Positions 34,854 through 44,410 are shown, counted from the first letter of the stretch. The stretch is 64,000 nt of DNA from Arthrobacter antibioticus (GCF_030063205.1 NZ_JASISQ010000001.1:1-64000); one strand, 5' to 3'. Notes: generated by a model not told the origin, from the letters alone. Program-made: numbers and translations.

Positions 34854-36319
34854 CTGGCTACAGCAGCTACCTCCGCGGCGGCATCGTTATCCTCGGGAAA
34901 GTCAACCTTGCGCATAAAAGCGGCAATGACAACGATGCCCACAGAAACACAGGCGGCAACTGTGAACGCATTGCTTAAACCACTAACTTGGGCGGCGATC
35001 TCATCCTTACCGGCTGCGCCGGCAGCCACTGTACCGGCCGCCATGACACCTACAAGCAGTGCCGTGCCGGCCGCCGCGCCTAGCTGCTGGAGAGTCGATA
35101 GCACAGCCGATCCGTGTGAGTGCAGGGAATGTGGCAGGGGGTTCAGCCCGGCCGTAAAGGCAGGGGTAAAGATGAATGCCAGCGCAAGGGACATGAGCAA
35201 GTGCAGGCCAATAATCATCAGCAGAGGCGTGTTTCCATCCAGCCTTGTGTAGCTGAATAAAGCAAGCGACAATAGAGCTCCGCCGGGCATCAGCAGGGGG
35301 CGTGCACCAACCCTGTCAAACAGCTTTCCAACCCAGGGTGCCAGCAGCCCCATGAGCAGCCCACCAGGCAGGAGCATCAGCCCAGTGGTGAGAACATCGA
35401 GCCCTCGGACGTTTTGAAGGTACATGGGCAAGAGAATAATGACACCGAAAAGCGCCACCATTGCCAGGACCATCAGTGCAAGCGCAAGTGTGAATTGTGG
35501 GATCAAGAATGGACGCAGATCCAACAGTGCGCTGTCCTTGCGCTGCAATCGTAATTGCAGGAGAACAAACGCTGCCATGAACAGCAATGAAATCACAAGA
35601 GAGAGCAAAGCGATCTGTTGCGTCGTATTGTCCTGGGAGCCAATGCCGCTGAGGCCATACACAAGACCGCCGAAGGCTGGGATGGATATCAGTACCGACG
35701 GAATAGAGAGTTTGCTACTTGCCCGTTGATTCTTAGTGGTGAGCAGGCGCGCTCCCACGATCAATGCGATCACGGCCACCGGAAGTACCAAAAGGAACAT
35801 GAACCGCCATGAGAGTGAGTTCAAAATGATGCCGGAGAGAGTGGGGCCGATGGCGGGTGCAACCGAGATCACGATGGAAACATTACCCATAATCGCACCG
35901 CGGCGGTGTGATGGAACTAGGTCCAAGATAGTGGTCATGAGCAACGGCAACATGATCGCTGTTCCGGATGCCTGGACCACCCGCGCCAGGAGGAGGACCT
36001 CGAAGCCCGGTGCCAGTCCCGCCAGCAGGGTACCCGTGGAAAACAGACCCATCGCCAGGATGAATACGGTACGTATGGAGAGCCGGCTCAGCAGATATCC
36101 CGTGGCCGGGATGACAACTGACATGGTCAGCAAAAAGGCCGTGGCCAGCCACTGGATGGTTGAGGATGAGACGTCGAACTGATGCATCAAACGGGGCAGC
36201 GCCACGTTCATGATGGTTTCGTTCAAGATCACCACAAACGTTGAAACCAACAATACTGCGATGGTGGTGCGGTCTTTAGAGGAGAGCCGTTCAGGCGCTT
36301 TCTGGGTGGCGATAGTCAT
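34850..36319 (-). CDS. MFS multidrug exporter, DHA2 (14-TM) family
   Basis: 489-residue proton-driven exporter. N-terminal TTIAVLLVSTFVVILNETIMNVALPRL is the typical DHA2 first helix; motif A-like GYLLSRLSIRTVFILAM and motif C-like VVQASGTAIMLPLLMTTILDLVP and SIVISVAPAIGPTLSGIIL follow; hydrophobicity fits 14 segments. ATG 36319 starts after AGGACCTCAC; the frame is open to 36427 but lacks family similarity there. Substrate not predictable. No adjacent TetR or MarR repressor is visible. Confidence 0.9.
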   Translation of the reverse strand: MTIATQKAPERLSSKDRTTIAVLLVSTFVVILNETIMNVALPRLMHQFDVSSSTIQWLATAFLLTMSVVIPATGYLLSRLSIRTVFILAMGLFSTGTLLAGLAPGFEVLLLARVVQASGTAIMLPLLMTTILDLVPSHRRGAIMGNVSIVISVAPAIGPTLSGIILNSLSWRFMFLLVLPVAVIALIVGARLLTTKNQRASSKLSIPSVLISIPAFGGLVYGLSGIGSQDNTTQQIALLSLVISLLFMAAFVLLQLRLQRKDSALLDLRPFLIPQFTLALALMVLAMVALFGVIILLPMYLQNVRGLDVLTTGLMLLPGGLLMGLLAPWVGKLFDRVGARPLLMPGGALLSLALFSYTRLDGNTPLLMIIGLHLLMSLALAFIFTPAFTAGLNPLPHSLHSHGSAVLSTLQQLGAAAGTALLVGVMAAGTVAAGAAGKDEIAAQVSGLSNAFTVAACVSVGIVVIAAFMRKVDFPEDNDAAAEVAAVAS

Positions 36320-36792
36320 GTGAGGTCCTGAATGCTGATGGATGAAATGGCGCGTTGGTGGGGTGGGCGTTAGGGGAGTCTTTTGTCTCACGTTTGCAAG
36401 CGCAGCTACTCTCGGATCTATTCCCATTTCTTATGTGGCTTGTTTGATGGACGACGGCGTGGGCTAGCCATTCCTGTACCGATCCCGAGCTAGATAACAG
36501 CGGAGTGTCCTTGATTCTCATGGTGCGTTTTCTCCCCGGGGCGAGGGTCGGGGGTAAATCCCGGAGCTGGTGCTGGCGGGTATTCACGGAGGCGGTGCCA
36601 GGAGATTTCTTTTCCTCAGCAGGCCTATGGGCCACAGGTCACACGCAGCAAAGGTAGTCGCCTGCCCATCTGGAGCCATGGAGCTCGATGCGCATGCAGG
36701 GAAAGAGACTTTTTTTGCGGGGCTAGTGCCAAGGCACAAAAGTAATAGTACGGTGTCCAAGCGGCATTTTACGTGTAGTAGTAATTAGTAAT
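36320..36792. other. Intergenic region between exporter and metal importer
   Basis: Long divergent spacer holding promoters of the exporter and the metal ABC operon. Short frames here look spurious; no riboswitch or RNA was recognised. The end nearest the importer is AT-rich (TAGTAGTAATTAGTAATT) and leads into a DtxR-type box. Confidence 0.4.
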
Positions 36793-36811
36793 TTCGGTAA
36801 GCCTAAACTAT
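36793..36811 (+). promoter_or_regulatory. DtxR/MntR-type metalloregulator box
   Basis: TTCGGTAAGCCTAAACTAT matches the DtxR-family consensus TTAGGTTAGCCTAACCTAA at 15 of 19 positions, including the central AGCCTAA. It lies 9 bp ahead of the start codon of the metal-binding lipoprotein gene. Mn2+- or Fe2+-dependent repression is inferred; no regulator gene is in the window. Confidence 0.65.
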
Positions 36812-36820
36812 GGTCATTGC

Positions 36821-37816
36821 ATGTCATTTTCTCTTGCCCGGTCCACGGCCCACCCCCGGTCCCAGAAGACCCACCGCCGCGCCATGATTGCAGGCCTAGC
36901 TGCGCTGGCGCTTGCACTGACCTCCTGCACCGCGGGAGATGCCGCACTTGACGCCGAAGTTAGCGATGGACCTCCGGTAGTTCTGACAACGTTCACTGTG
37001 CTGGCTGATATTGCCCAGAACATTGCGGGGGATAAGTTACAGGTGGAATCGATCACCAAAGTTGGAGCCGAGATTCATGGTTATGAACCAACTCCGGGGG
37101 ATATCCGCAAGGCCGGCAAGGCTGATTTGATCCTTGACAACGGTATGGGACTTGAAGCGTGGTTTGAACAGTTTGTGCAAGATGTTAAGGCCCCTCACGC
37201 CGTTGTAACGGAGGGTGTGGAAGCCATCAGCATCGCTGAGGATGTCTATAAGGACATGCCGAATCCACATGCTTGGATGTCACCTAAGAATGTTCAGATC
37301 TATGTCAAGAACATGGTGACTGCGTTTCAAAAACTTGATCCGGATAACTCCGCATTTTATGAAAGCAACGCTGCCTCCTACAACGCAACGCTACAGGAGG
37401 TCCAGGATGACCTGGTTGAGAAACTCTCTGTCCTCCCAGTTAGCCAGCGCGCCCTCGTGAGCTGCGAGGGCGCGTTTTCCTATCTGGCCCGCGACGCCGG
37501 TCTGACTGAGAAGTACATTTGGGCAGTCAACGCAGAACAGCAGGCCACACCCCAACAGATAACCGGCGCCATCGAATTTGTCCGGACCAACAAGGTACCG
37601 GCAGTCTTTTGCGAGTCCACCGTCTCGGCAGCACCCATGGACCGGGTTGTTGAGGCTACGGATGCTGTCTTTGGCGGAACCTTGTATGTCGATTCGCTTT
37701 CCGAACCCGATGGACCCGTCCCCACTTATTTGGATCTCATTCGTTATGACGCCAAGGTGATTGTCGATGCACTGACGGGCGGCACCGATAGTGCGCAGCA
37801 GGGAGAAAAATCATGA
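36821..37816 (+). CDS. Metal ABC transporter substrate-binding lipoprotein (Mn/Fe type)
   Basis: 331-residue cluster A-I binding protein (PsaA/SitA/MntA group). Signal peptide with lipobox LTSC at residues 27-30. Metal ligands expected for Mn/Fe binders are visible: His in AEIHGYEPTPGD, His in PNPHAWMSPKN, Glu in SCEGAFSYLARDAGL, and Asp in YVDSLSEPDGPVPTYLDLI. There is no His-rich loop as in ZnuA, which favours manganese or iron. The stop overlaps the ATPase start by 4 nt (ATGA). Probably repressed through the DtxR/MntR-like box upstream. Confidence 0.9.
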   Translation: MSFSLARSTAHPRSQKTHRRAMIAGLAALALALTSCTAGDAALDAEVSDGPPVVLTTFTVLADIAQNIAGDKLQVESITKVGAEIHGYEPTPGDIRKAGKADLILDNGMGLEAWFEQFVQDVKAPHAVVTEGVEAISIAEDVYKDMPNPHAWMSPKNVQIYVKNMVTAFQKLDPDNSAFYESNAASYNATLQEVQDDLVEKLSVLPVSQRALVSCEGAFSYLARDAGLTEKYIWAVNAEQQATPQQITGAIEFVRTNKVPAVFCESTVSAAPMDRVVEATDAVFGGTLYVDSLSEPDGPVPTYLDLIRYDAKVIVDALTGGTDSAQQGEKS

Positions 37817-38601
37817 ATGCCGCTATTGATGTCAATGCCGTAACAGTCCATTACGGGGAAGTCCTTGCCCTCGACGGGGCCACCCTAAAGCTGGAAAAGG
37901 GAAGAATTTGTGGGCTCGTGGGTATGAACGGTTCGGGGAAGTCAACCCTGTTTAAAGCCATTATGGGTTTGGTGAAACCGGACGCGGGAACGCTCACGAT
38001 TAATGGCGACACCCCTGCTAAAGCCAGGCGGTCCGGCGTCGTTAGTTATGTCCCGCAAAGTGAAGACGTGGACTGGCAATTTCCGCTCTCGGTACAAGAT
38101 GTGGTGATGATGGGCCGCTACGGACATATGGGACTGACCCGTCGTCCGCGCAAGGCCGACAGGCTGGTGGTGGCGGAAGCTTTGGAACGCGTGGAACTGG
38201 GGGAGTACGCGCAGCGTCAGATTGGTCAGCTTTCAGGTGGCCAGAAAAAGCGTACTTTTGTTGCTCGTGGAATCGCGCAGGGCGCCACAACGTTGCTGCT
38301 GGATGAGCCTTTTGCTGGTGTAGACAAGCGCTCTGAGGCCACTATCGCCGCCCTGTTGCGTGGTCTTGCCCAGGAAGGTGCCACCATTTTAGTTTCCACC
38401 CATGACTTGCATGCGCTCCCGGATCTGGCAGACGAGGCGGTGCTGTTGATGCGTCGGGTACTGATGCACGGCACTCCTGGGGAAGTATTGGCGCCTGAGA
38501 ACCTTGCTTTGGCTTTTGGTTTGGACAGCACACATGCAGCTGCCGCAAATATGGCGGCTGCCGGCATGAGCGGGGCACACCGCAGCGGGGTTTCGGCATG
38601 A
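37813..38601 (+). CDS. Metal ABC transporter ATP-binding protein
   Basis: 262 residues. Walker A GMNGSGKST (about residue 38), Q-loop YVPQSEDVDWQFPLSVQDVVMMGRYGHMG typical of Mn/Zn transporters, signature QLSGGQKKRTFVARGIA, Walker B LLLDEPFAGVD and H-loop STHDLHALPDL. Energises import of the metal captured by the adjacent lipoprotein. Overlaps both neighbours by 4 nt, so all three are translationally coupled. Confidence 0.94.
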   Translation: MNAAIDVNAVTVHYGEVLALDGATLKLEKGRICGLVGMNGSGKSTLFKAIMGLVKPDAGTLTINGDTPAKARRSGVVSYVPQSEDVDWQFPLSVQDVVMMGRYGHMGLTRRPRKADRLVVAEALERVELGEYAQRQIGQLSGGQKKRTFVARGIAQGATTLLLDEPFAGVDKRSEATIAALLRGLAQEGATILVSTHDLHALPDLADEAVLLMRRVLMHGTPGEVLAPENLALAFGLDSTHAAAANMAAAGMSGAHRSGVSA

Positions 38602-39467
38602 GCATCCTTGAATTCTTGATTGAACCGTTCGATTTTGTTTTCATGCAGCGCGCACTTGCTGTCACGTTAATTGCCGCGGTGGTGTGTGCCGTGCTCTCGT
38701 GCTGGCTTGTTCTCATTGGCTGGTCGCTGATGGGGGACGCAGTCTCACACGCCGTTCTGCCCGGGGTAGCCCTGGCCTACATTGTTGGTGCCCCCTTCGC
38801 CGTTGGCGCTGTGCTCTTCGGCTTTCTCGCGGTGGCTTTGATCGGTGCGGTTCGTGACACCAGCCGGGTCAAGGAAGATGCCGCGATTGGGATCGTCTTC
38901 ACCACCCTGTTCGCCTTGGGTCTGGTGCTGATTTCGGTGACACCAAGCCAAACGGATCTCACCCACATTATTTTCGGAAACTTGCTGGGGTTGAGCCATT
39001 CTGATCTCAAGCAGGTGCTGATTCTTGGTGCTTTCACCCTGGCGATCCTGCTCATCAAGCGGCGTGACTTCACGCTCTTTGCCTTCGATCCCACGCATGC
39101 CCACGCCATCGGTTTGAACCCGCGCGTGCTCGGTGCATTCCTGCTGGGTCTCTTGGCCCTGACTTCCGTAGTTGCCTTGCAAGCGGTGGGGGTGGTGTTG
39201 GTGGTTGCGATGCTCATCATTCCTGGGGCCACGGCCTATTTGCTCACAGATCGTTTTGGCCGGATGCTATTTTTGGCACCAACCATCTCAGCGGTCTGTG
39301 CAGTCGTGGGCCTCTACGCCAGCTATTACCTTGACGCCGCCTCAGGTGGCATGGTGGTTTTGGCACAGGGTGCTGCCTTTACGCTGGTCTATTTGTTTAG
39401 CCCACGCCATGGTTTGATCTCTACCCGGATGAATGCGGCGCGACGCCGGAAGCTGGTTGCCGCCTGA
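38598..39467 (+). CDS. Metal ABC transporter permease (ABC-3 family)
   Basis: 289-residue integral membrane permease. N-terminal MQRALAVTLIAAVVCAVLSCWLVLIGWSLMGDAVSHAVLPGVALAY is the ABC-3 hallmark; HIIFGNLLGLSHSDL and ALQAVGVVLVVAMLIIPGATAYLL are later conserved stretches; about eight or nine hydrophobic segments. It starts 4 nt inside the ATPase gene (ATGA). There is only one permease gene, so it would act as a homodimer. Confidence 0.93.
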   Translation: MSILEFLIEPFDFVFMQRALAVTLIAAVVCAVLSCWLVLIGWSLMGDAVSHAVLPGVALAYIVGAPFAVGAVLFGFLAVALIGAVRDTSRVKEDAAIGIVFTTLFALGLVLISVTPSQTDLTHIIFGNLLGLSHSDLKQVLILGAFTLAILLIKRRDFTLFAFDPTHAHAIGLNPRVLGAFLLGLLALTSVVALQAVGVVLVVAMLIIPGATAYLLTDRFGRMLFLAPTISAVCAVVGLYASYYLDAASGGMVVLAQGAAFTLVYLFSPRHGLISTRMNAARRRKLVAA

Positions 39468-39509
39468 GTTCTCAGTTTCGCCCGGGGTTAGGCATGCAAG
39501 GATGGGTCA

Positions 39510-39908
39510 ATGACCTCAATCAACCTCAAAGCGTGGGCCCTGGCTGCTCTGCTGGGTACAAGTGCCATCAACCACATCAAGGACCCCAAGTTTTATTACG
39601 CCGTTGTTCCACCGTCACTGTGCAGCGATAAAGGCGGAAAATTTGCGCTAATGACACGTCATCAGTGGGTGATTGCCTCGGCCGTGCCGGAAGCACTCGC
39701 TGCGGTAGGACTCTTGATTCCCCGGACACGCAAGGCCGCGGCGACAGCCTCCGCTTTGATGTTCATCGCTTTCACCGCGGGGCACGTGACGGCCTTGCGG
39801 CGGGCCTGGGGGCCGGACGGAAATTCAACAGCTAAGAAGATCCACTCGGTCCGACTGCCCCTGCAGGTACCCCTGGTTGCCTGGGCATGGAGTGCCCGTA
39901 AGCCCTAA
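39510..39908 (+). CDS. DoxX-like small membrane protein
   Basis: 132 residues with four likely membrane segments (LKAWALAALLGTSAINHI, WVIASAVPEALAAVGLLIP, ATASALMFIAFTAGHVTAL, LPLQVPLVAWAWSAR). The start resembles DoxX-family proteins, with the conserved GTSAINHIKDPKFYYAVVPP. AAGGATGG lies upstream. Function unknown. It ends 42 nt before a strong hairpin terminator. Confidence 0.75.
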   Translation: MTSINLKAWALAALLGTSAINHIKDPKFYYAVVPPSLCSDKGGKFALMTRHQWVIASAVPEALAAVGLLIPRTRKAAATASALMFIAFTAGHVTALRRAWGPDGNSTAKKIHSVRLPLQVPLVAWAWSARKP

Positions 39909-39950
39909 CGACTAGCGCACCTCAATGCTAGGAAGCCAACTAGCAACAAA

Positions 39951-39979
39951 GCCGGGCACCCGTAGGTGCCCGGCTTTCG
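39951..39979. terminator. Bidirectional rho-independent-type terminator
   Basis: Perfect 10-bp stem GCCGGGCACC/GGTGCCCGGC (39951-39974) with a CGTA loop, followed by TTTCG on the plus strand. It lies between the convergent DoxX-like gene and the sulfatase gene. Confidence 0.8.
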
Positions 39980-40037
39980 TGGCAGGTGCCTTATTGCGGC
40001 AGGCCTGACTGTGAAACTGGTATTGCCGGATAGCTGG

Positions 40038-41561
40038 TTACTGGGTGATGAAACGTTCCACAGCAGTGACCGGGCGGACTCGCTCACTGGCCGGTATATC
40101 ACCGGCAAAGGCTAGCCATTGGGCAAACTTATCCCCACGCTCCACCAACTGGCGGTACATGGCAAGACGCATGGTGCGCACCCGCTCGCGATAAACGGGT
40201 ACATCAACGACATTGATCAGCTCATCAGGATCAGCCACCATGTCATAGAACTCGTCGATGCCTTCAGGATTGGCAATGTACTTCACTTCTTTATTGCGGA
40301 TCATTCGCTGAGCATAGGGGAAGTGGTGGCCGTGGAATTCGCACAGGATATTCTCGCGCCAGCCCGAGACCTCTTCACCATGAGCCAAGGGCAGTAGACT
40401 GCGGCCGCGTACCCCGGAGGCATCTGCCCCGGCGATCTCATGAAAGGTGGCCGTGAAATCCAGCAGACTGATGAAACGGTCCTCCCGCCGCTCGTGCTCC
40501 CCTGGTAGGGCAAGGATGGCGGGAATGCGGTAAATGTCTTCATACATGGCCGGGCCCTTGTCATTGAGCCTGTGTGCGCCCGTGAATTCGCCGTGGTCTG
40601 CGGTGAACATGACTGCGGTTGTATCACTGAGGCCCAGCTCGTCCATGACGTCCAAGATGCGACCTATTTCATGGTCGATCATGGCTACGTAGCCCCAGTA
40701 GACAGCTGTGAGCTTCTTCCATTCATCGACCGTGAAGCAGTCAGTGGACCAGTACTCTGCGTAGGCCTGCTGCACCATGGGTTTCCCATGGAAAGTTTCA
40801 GCGAAGGAACCCGGTAGTTCCACTGTGGCCGGATCAACCATGTCATACCATTTTTGCGGAATCAGGTAGGGCAGGTGTGGACCGAAGATGTGGCAGGACA
40901 GGAAAAATGGTGTGCGATCTCCGCCTTCCTGCAAAGCTCCAGCAGCAAATTCACGCAATTTCGCGATGGTTTGGTCCGCCAAGAAAGCCTCAAAGGTAGC
41001 TTCTGTTGGTTGGTCAGTCACCCCGGCAATCAAATGCCCCTGGCTGCCGTCCGCACGAGTGGTGTAGACCGGGCTGGAGATACGGAAGTCAGGGAAGTCG
41101 TTTGCCTTCAGCCACCCTTCGTACCCTGGGTCATCAAAGACGTTTAGCGCCCCGGGCAGGTGGATTCCTTCAAAGCCGTAATGTTCGGGGCCACGGTCCT
41201 TGCCCACATGCCACTTGCCCACGTGTCCGAGCCGATATCCTTGCTCAATCAAGGCCGCCGAGAACGTAGGCAGCCCATCAGGAAGCTCCTCACGATGGCC
41301 TGAGTTCCATTCGTAGTTTGCCAATAATCCGTGTTCAAACGGTTGTAACCCGGTGAGCAGGCTGGCCCGGGCGGGGGTGCAGATGGCTGTGGGGGTGTAG
41401 GCGCGGTCAAAGGTGGTCCCTCGCCCGGCCAGCCTGTCGAGGTTGGGTGTGTGTTGCGAAGTGTTGCCATAGCAGCCAAGGGTGTCGATACGTTGCTGGT
41501 CCGTCATCAGGAACAGCATGTTCCGGCGGGAGCCGCCTGTGTTAGGAGAACTGTCAGTCAT
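40038..41561 (-). CDS. Sulfatase (type I, formylglycine-dependent)
   Basis: 507-residue alkaline-phosphatase-fold sulfatase that hydrolyses a sulfate ester to sulfate and alcohol. FLMTDQQRIDTLGCYG begins the metal site; ICTPARASLLTG is the CxPxR motif whose Cys is converted to formylglycine; later VMFTADHGEFTGAHRLNDKGPAMYEDIYRIPAIL completes the metal site. No signal peptide is seen, so it is probably cytoplasmic. It ends the operon with a TauABC-like importer (7 nt after the binding-protein stop), so imported sulfate esters or sulfated amines are likely substrates. No formylglycine-generating enzyme gene is nearby. Confidence 0.92.
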   Translation of the reverse strand: MTDSSPNTGGSRRNMLFLMTDQQRIDTLGCYGNTSQHTPNLDRLAGRGTTFDRAYTPTAICTPARASLLTGLQPFEHGLLANYEWNSGHREELPDGLPTFSAALIEQGYRLGHVGKWHVGKDRGPEHYGFEGIHLPGALNVFDDPGYEGWLKANDFPDFRISSPVYTTRADGSQGHLIAGVTDQPTEATFEAFLADQTIAKLREFAAGALQEGGDRTPFFLSCHIFGPHLPYLIPQKWYDMVDPATVELPGSFAETFHGKPMVQQAYAEYWSTDCFTVDEWKKLTAVYWGYVAMIDHEIGRILDVMDELGLSDTTAVMFTADHGEFTGAHRLNDKGPAMYEDIYRIPAILALPGEHERREDRFISLLDFTATFHEIAGADASGVRGRSLLPLAHGEEVSGWRENILCEFHGHHFPYAQRMIRNKEVKYIANPEGIDEFYDMVADPDELINVVDVPVYRERVRTMRLAMYRQLVERGDKFAQWLAFAGDIPASERVRPVTAVERFITQ

Positions 41562-41567
41562 GGACGG

Positions 41568-42596
41568 TTAGGCCTTCTTTGTGGAGGCATACAGCTCCGA
41601 GTCGTAGAACGTCTTGGGGTCCACAACAGCAGGGATCTTATCCGCGGCCTTGAACTGTTCCTGCAAGGCGTTCAGCCAAGTGTCAATAGTGCCCTTGGAG
41701 GAAAGATCTTCCAGTTCCTTGGAAGTGAAGAGCTTGGCCACACTGGCCTGGGCCTTCATGTCTTCTTCCTTGAGTTTGAGGAACTTGGCGGTCACCGCAA
41801 TAGTGGTGTCAAGATTTTCCTTGCGGTAGTCATTGGCACTCTTGACCACTGAAATGAACGCAATGGCCAATTCCTTGTCCTTTGCCGCACGTCCCGCCCC
41901 AGCCACGAACGTGGAGGGGAAGGTGAGCTGGTCAATGAAGTCCTCGTTGCCAAAGAGTTCAACCATGTCAGGCTTGCCCTTTTTGGCACTGTCGATCAGC
42001 GGGTACCACAACGCTGCCCCATCGATCTGTCCCGAAGCAAAAGCGGCTACGATCGTGGGCGGGTCCATGGGTGTGATTTCAAAGTCGGCCCGGTCAAGGC
42101 CTTCCTTGGCCAGCGCCAAGGAGAACAACTGATCGCCGGAGGTGCCGGTAGCGATGCCGATCTTCTTACCCTTGAGATCAGCCAGTGTCTTGAACTCAGA
42201 CTGGGCAATGATACGGTCCGCATTGGAAACTGAGTTGACGGCCCAAATCTCGGCTTTGCCGGAGGCCGGCAGCCAGAGGGCGCCGGATCCGATGTACGCC
42301 ACGTCCACGTTGTCCGTGCCCAGTGCCTGGATAGCAAGGGGGCCGTTAGTGAAGGGAATGTACTTCGGCTTCAGACCGGCGGTGGCCCAGTAGCCCTCTT
42401 GGTCGGAAACGGCCATCAAGGCGGCACCGTTAAAGTCGGCGATGTAACCGACCTTGATCTCCACGGGATCTTTCGCTGCGGCACCGGTGCCGGCAGGTTT
42501 GGAATCGGTGTTGCCTCCGCAGGCCGCCAGCAGTGAAATGGCGGCTGCTCCGATGGAGAGCTGGAGAACATTACGGCGTGAAAGAGATGAAGTCAT
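41568..42596 (-). CDS. ABC transporter substrate-binding lipoprotein (NMT1/TauA-like)
   Basis: 342 residues. A twin-arginine-like signal with lipobox (LSRRNVLQLSIGAAAISLLAAC) is followed by the TauA/SsuA fold: KVGYIADFNGAALMAVSDQEGYWATAGL, ALGTDNVDVAYIGSGALWLPA, LKGKKIGIATGTSGDQL and FASGQIDGAALWYP. AGGAGACACC precedes the ATG. Ligand unknown; linkage to a sulfatase suggests a sulfate ester or sulfonate. It follows the ATPase gene by 107 nt and precedes the sulfatase by 6. Confidence 0.9.
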   Translation of the reverse strand: MTSSLSRRNVLQLSIGAAAISLLAACGGNTDSKPAGTGAAAKDPVEIKVGYIADFNGAALMAVSDQEGYWATAGLKPKYIPFTNGPLAIQALGTDNVDVAYIGSGALWLPASGKAEIWAVNSVSNADRIIAQSEFKTLADLKGKKIGIATGTSGDQLFSLALAKEGLDRADFEITPMDPPTIVAAFASGQIDGAALWYPLIDSAKKGKPDMVELFGNEDFIDQLTFPSTFVAGAGRAAKDKELAIAFISVVKSANDYRKENLDTTIAVTAKFLKLKEEDMKAQASVAKLFTSKELEDLSSKGTIDTWLNALQEQFKAADKIPAVVDPKTFYDSELYASTKKA

Positions 42597-42703
42597 GGTG
42601 TCTCCTGGGTGTAGTTGCTGGCCCTCGTTGGCCGGGTAAGTTCGATAGTTGGTTTAGCGAGTGCAGTTCTGGATGGAGCCGGGCGGAGGTAAGCGACGGT
42701 AGC

Positions 42704-43501
42704 TTATTCGTCAGCGCCCTTGGCATCTGGCTGGTGATAGACGGCTTCCCATACCTGTGCCCGAAGTCTTGCGAACTCATCGGAGAGACGCATTTGCTCC
42801 GTTCGTGGGTAGGGGAGGTCAATGTGGATCTCTTTGTAGATGCGGCCCGGACGAGCCGCCATGACGATGACCCGGGAGGCCAAGAAGACTGACTCATCGA
42901 CGTCGTGGGTAATGAACATAACTGTGCGGCGTTCCTTGGTCCACGTGTGAAGTAGCTGCTCCTGCATATGCACTCGGGTCAGGGCATCAAGGGCTCCAAA
43001 TGGTTCGTCCATGAGCAAAATCTCCGGGTTGACAGCGTAGGCGCGGGCAATGGCACACCGTTGCTTCATGCCGCCGGAGAGTTCTTTGGGGAGGGCCTCG
43101 GCAAAGCGGGTCAGGCCAACCAGGTCAAGGTAGTGGTCCACGATCGCCTTGCGTTCCTTCGCCGGTACCTTCTTTAGCTCCAGACCAAATTCCACGTTCT
43201 TGCGCACTGTCAGCCACGGAAAGAGTGCGTATTGCTGGAAAATGACACCCGTTCGTGTGCTGGGACCGTTCACTTCACGATCATCGACCACCACACGGCC
43301 ACTGGTAGGATCCAGCAGCCCAGCCGCCGCATTCAGCATGGTGGATTTCCCGCAGCCGGACGGGCCCACAACGGTGACAAATTCGCCGTCGGCTATGTTC
43401 AGGTTCACGCCATCGAGCGCCGTGAACGTGGTTCCAGTAAGGGTGAATTCTTGGCGAAGGTCCTCAAAACGGATCATCGCGTTATTGGTAAGAGTGGGCA
43501 T
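42704..43501 (-). CDS. ABC transporter ATP-binding protein (TauB/SsuB-like)
   Basis: 265 residues. Walker A GPSGCGKSTMLNAAAG, Q-loop IFQQYALFPWLTVRKNVEFGL, signature ELSGGMKQRCAIARAYA, Walker B LLMDEPFGALDALTR, H-loop MFITHDVDESVFLASRVIVM; this whole pattern fits nitrate/sulfonate/taurine importers. AAGGAATCTCA overlaps the upstream permease end, indicating coupling. Confidence 0.93.
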   Translation of the reverse strand: MPTLTNNAMIRFEDLRQEFTLTGTTFTALDGVNLNIADGEFVTVVGPSGCGKSTMLNAAAGLLDPTSGRVVVDDREVNGPSTRTGVIFQQYALFPWLTVRKNVEFGLELKKVPAKERKAIVDHYLDLVGLTRFAEALPKELSGGMKQRCAIARAYAVNPEILLMDEPFGALDALTRVHMQEQLLHTWTKERRTVMFITHDVDESVFLASRVIVMAARPGRIYKEIHIDLPYPRTEQMRLSDEFARLRAQVWEAVYHQPDAKGADE

Positions 43502-43510
43502 TGAGATTCC

Positions 43511-44404
43511 TTAGCGGCGTTCTTGCCAGCGGGTCAAATGAGCTTCGACCATGAGTAGTAGACGGTCCATGACCAGACCCAGAATTCCAATGGCGATCAC
43601 GTTCACGAGGATGGTTGGCATGTCATAAAACTGCATGGCTGCCTGCATGCGGGCACCGAGCCCGTTGACGGCACCGAGCAATTCGGCGGCAACCACTGTG
43701 GCCCAGCCAGCTCCAAGACCGATGCGCATGCCGACCAGGATGAATGGAGACGATGCAGGTACTACAACGCGGCGGAAGATCACAAAGCTGTTCGCGCCGA
43801 GTACGCGGGCTGCATTAATGAGTGTGTTGTCAACGCTCACCACTCCCTGATAAGTGGAGATAACGCAGGAGAGGAATGCAGCCAGGAAAATAACAAAGAT
43901 CTTTGGTGTCTCGCCAATCCCCATTGTGACCATGACCAAAGGCAGCAGCGCCAGTGGGGGAATGGTGCGGAAAAACTGTACATAGGGCTCAATAATTGCG
44001 CGTCCTATGCCATACCAACCCATGATGAAACCAACCGGAATTGCCAAGAGGCTGCCTAGGAAGAAACCACTTAAGACTCGGGAGAGTGAGGCCCAAGTGT
44101 CTCCCGCCAAGGTTCCGTCAGCGATGACCTCACCGGCCCGAACACCTACTTCTAACGGGCCGGGCAAGGTGACCAGCCCTGAAGCTGAGAAAATCGTCCA
44201 CGCTGCCAAGCCAGCCGCCACAGAAACTATATTGATCACAATCATGGACTGACGGCTCAGCTTACGAGTGCCAGATCCTCGCGTTTTTTGTGGACTCGAC
44301 TTCTTTGGACTCGATGCTTTTATTCCCTGGTCCTCTTCGGAGGTTGGGCTGCCGGTGGATGCGGGTGCGTCATAGACCGGACTGACGGTGTCTTTTGGTG
44401 CCAT
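43511..44404 (-). CDS. ABC transporter permease (TauC/SsuC-like)
   Basis: 297 residues with an unusually long, Ser/Lys/Pro-rich cytoplasmic N-terminus of about 50 residues before the first membrane segment ([19 protein letters not shown]). Conserved [49 protein letters not shown] and the EAA-like loop [23 protein letters not shown]. First gene of the operon. Its ATG lies 6 nt after a consensus -10 box, so the mRNA is probably leaderless. Confidence 0.92.
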   Translation of the reverse strand: MAPKDTVSPVYDAPASTGSPTSEEDQGIKASSPKKSSPQKTRGSGTRKLSRQSMIVINIVSVAAGLAAWTIFSASGLVTLPGPLEVGVRAGEVIADGTLAGDTWASLSRVLSGFFLGSLLAIPVGFIMGWYGIGRAIIEPYVQFFRTIPPLALLPLVMVTMGIGETPKIFVIFLAAFLSCVISTYQGVVSVDNTLINAARVLGANSFVIFRRVVVPASSPFILVGMRIGLGAGWATVVAAELLGAVNGLGARMQAAMQFYDMPTILVNVIAIGILGLVMDRLLLMVEAHLTRWQERR

Positions 44405-44410
44405 GGCTTA

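Noticed and set aside
36428-36790. Manganese riboswitch upstream of the metal importer
   Set aside because: No yybP-ykoY-like conserved loops were recognised; the DtxR-type box gives a simpler explanation.
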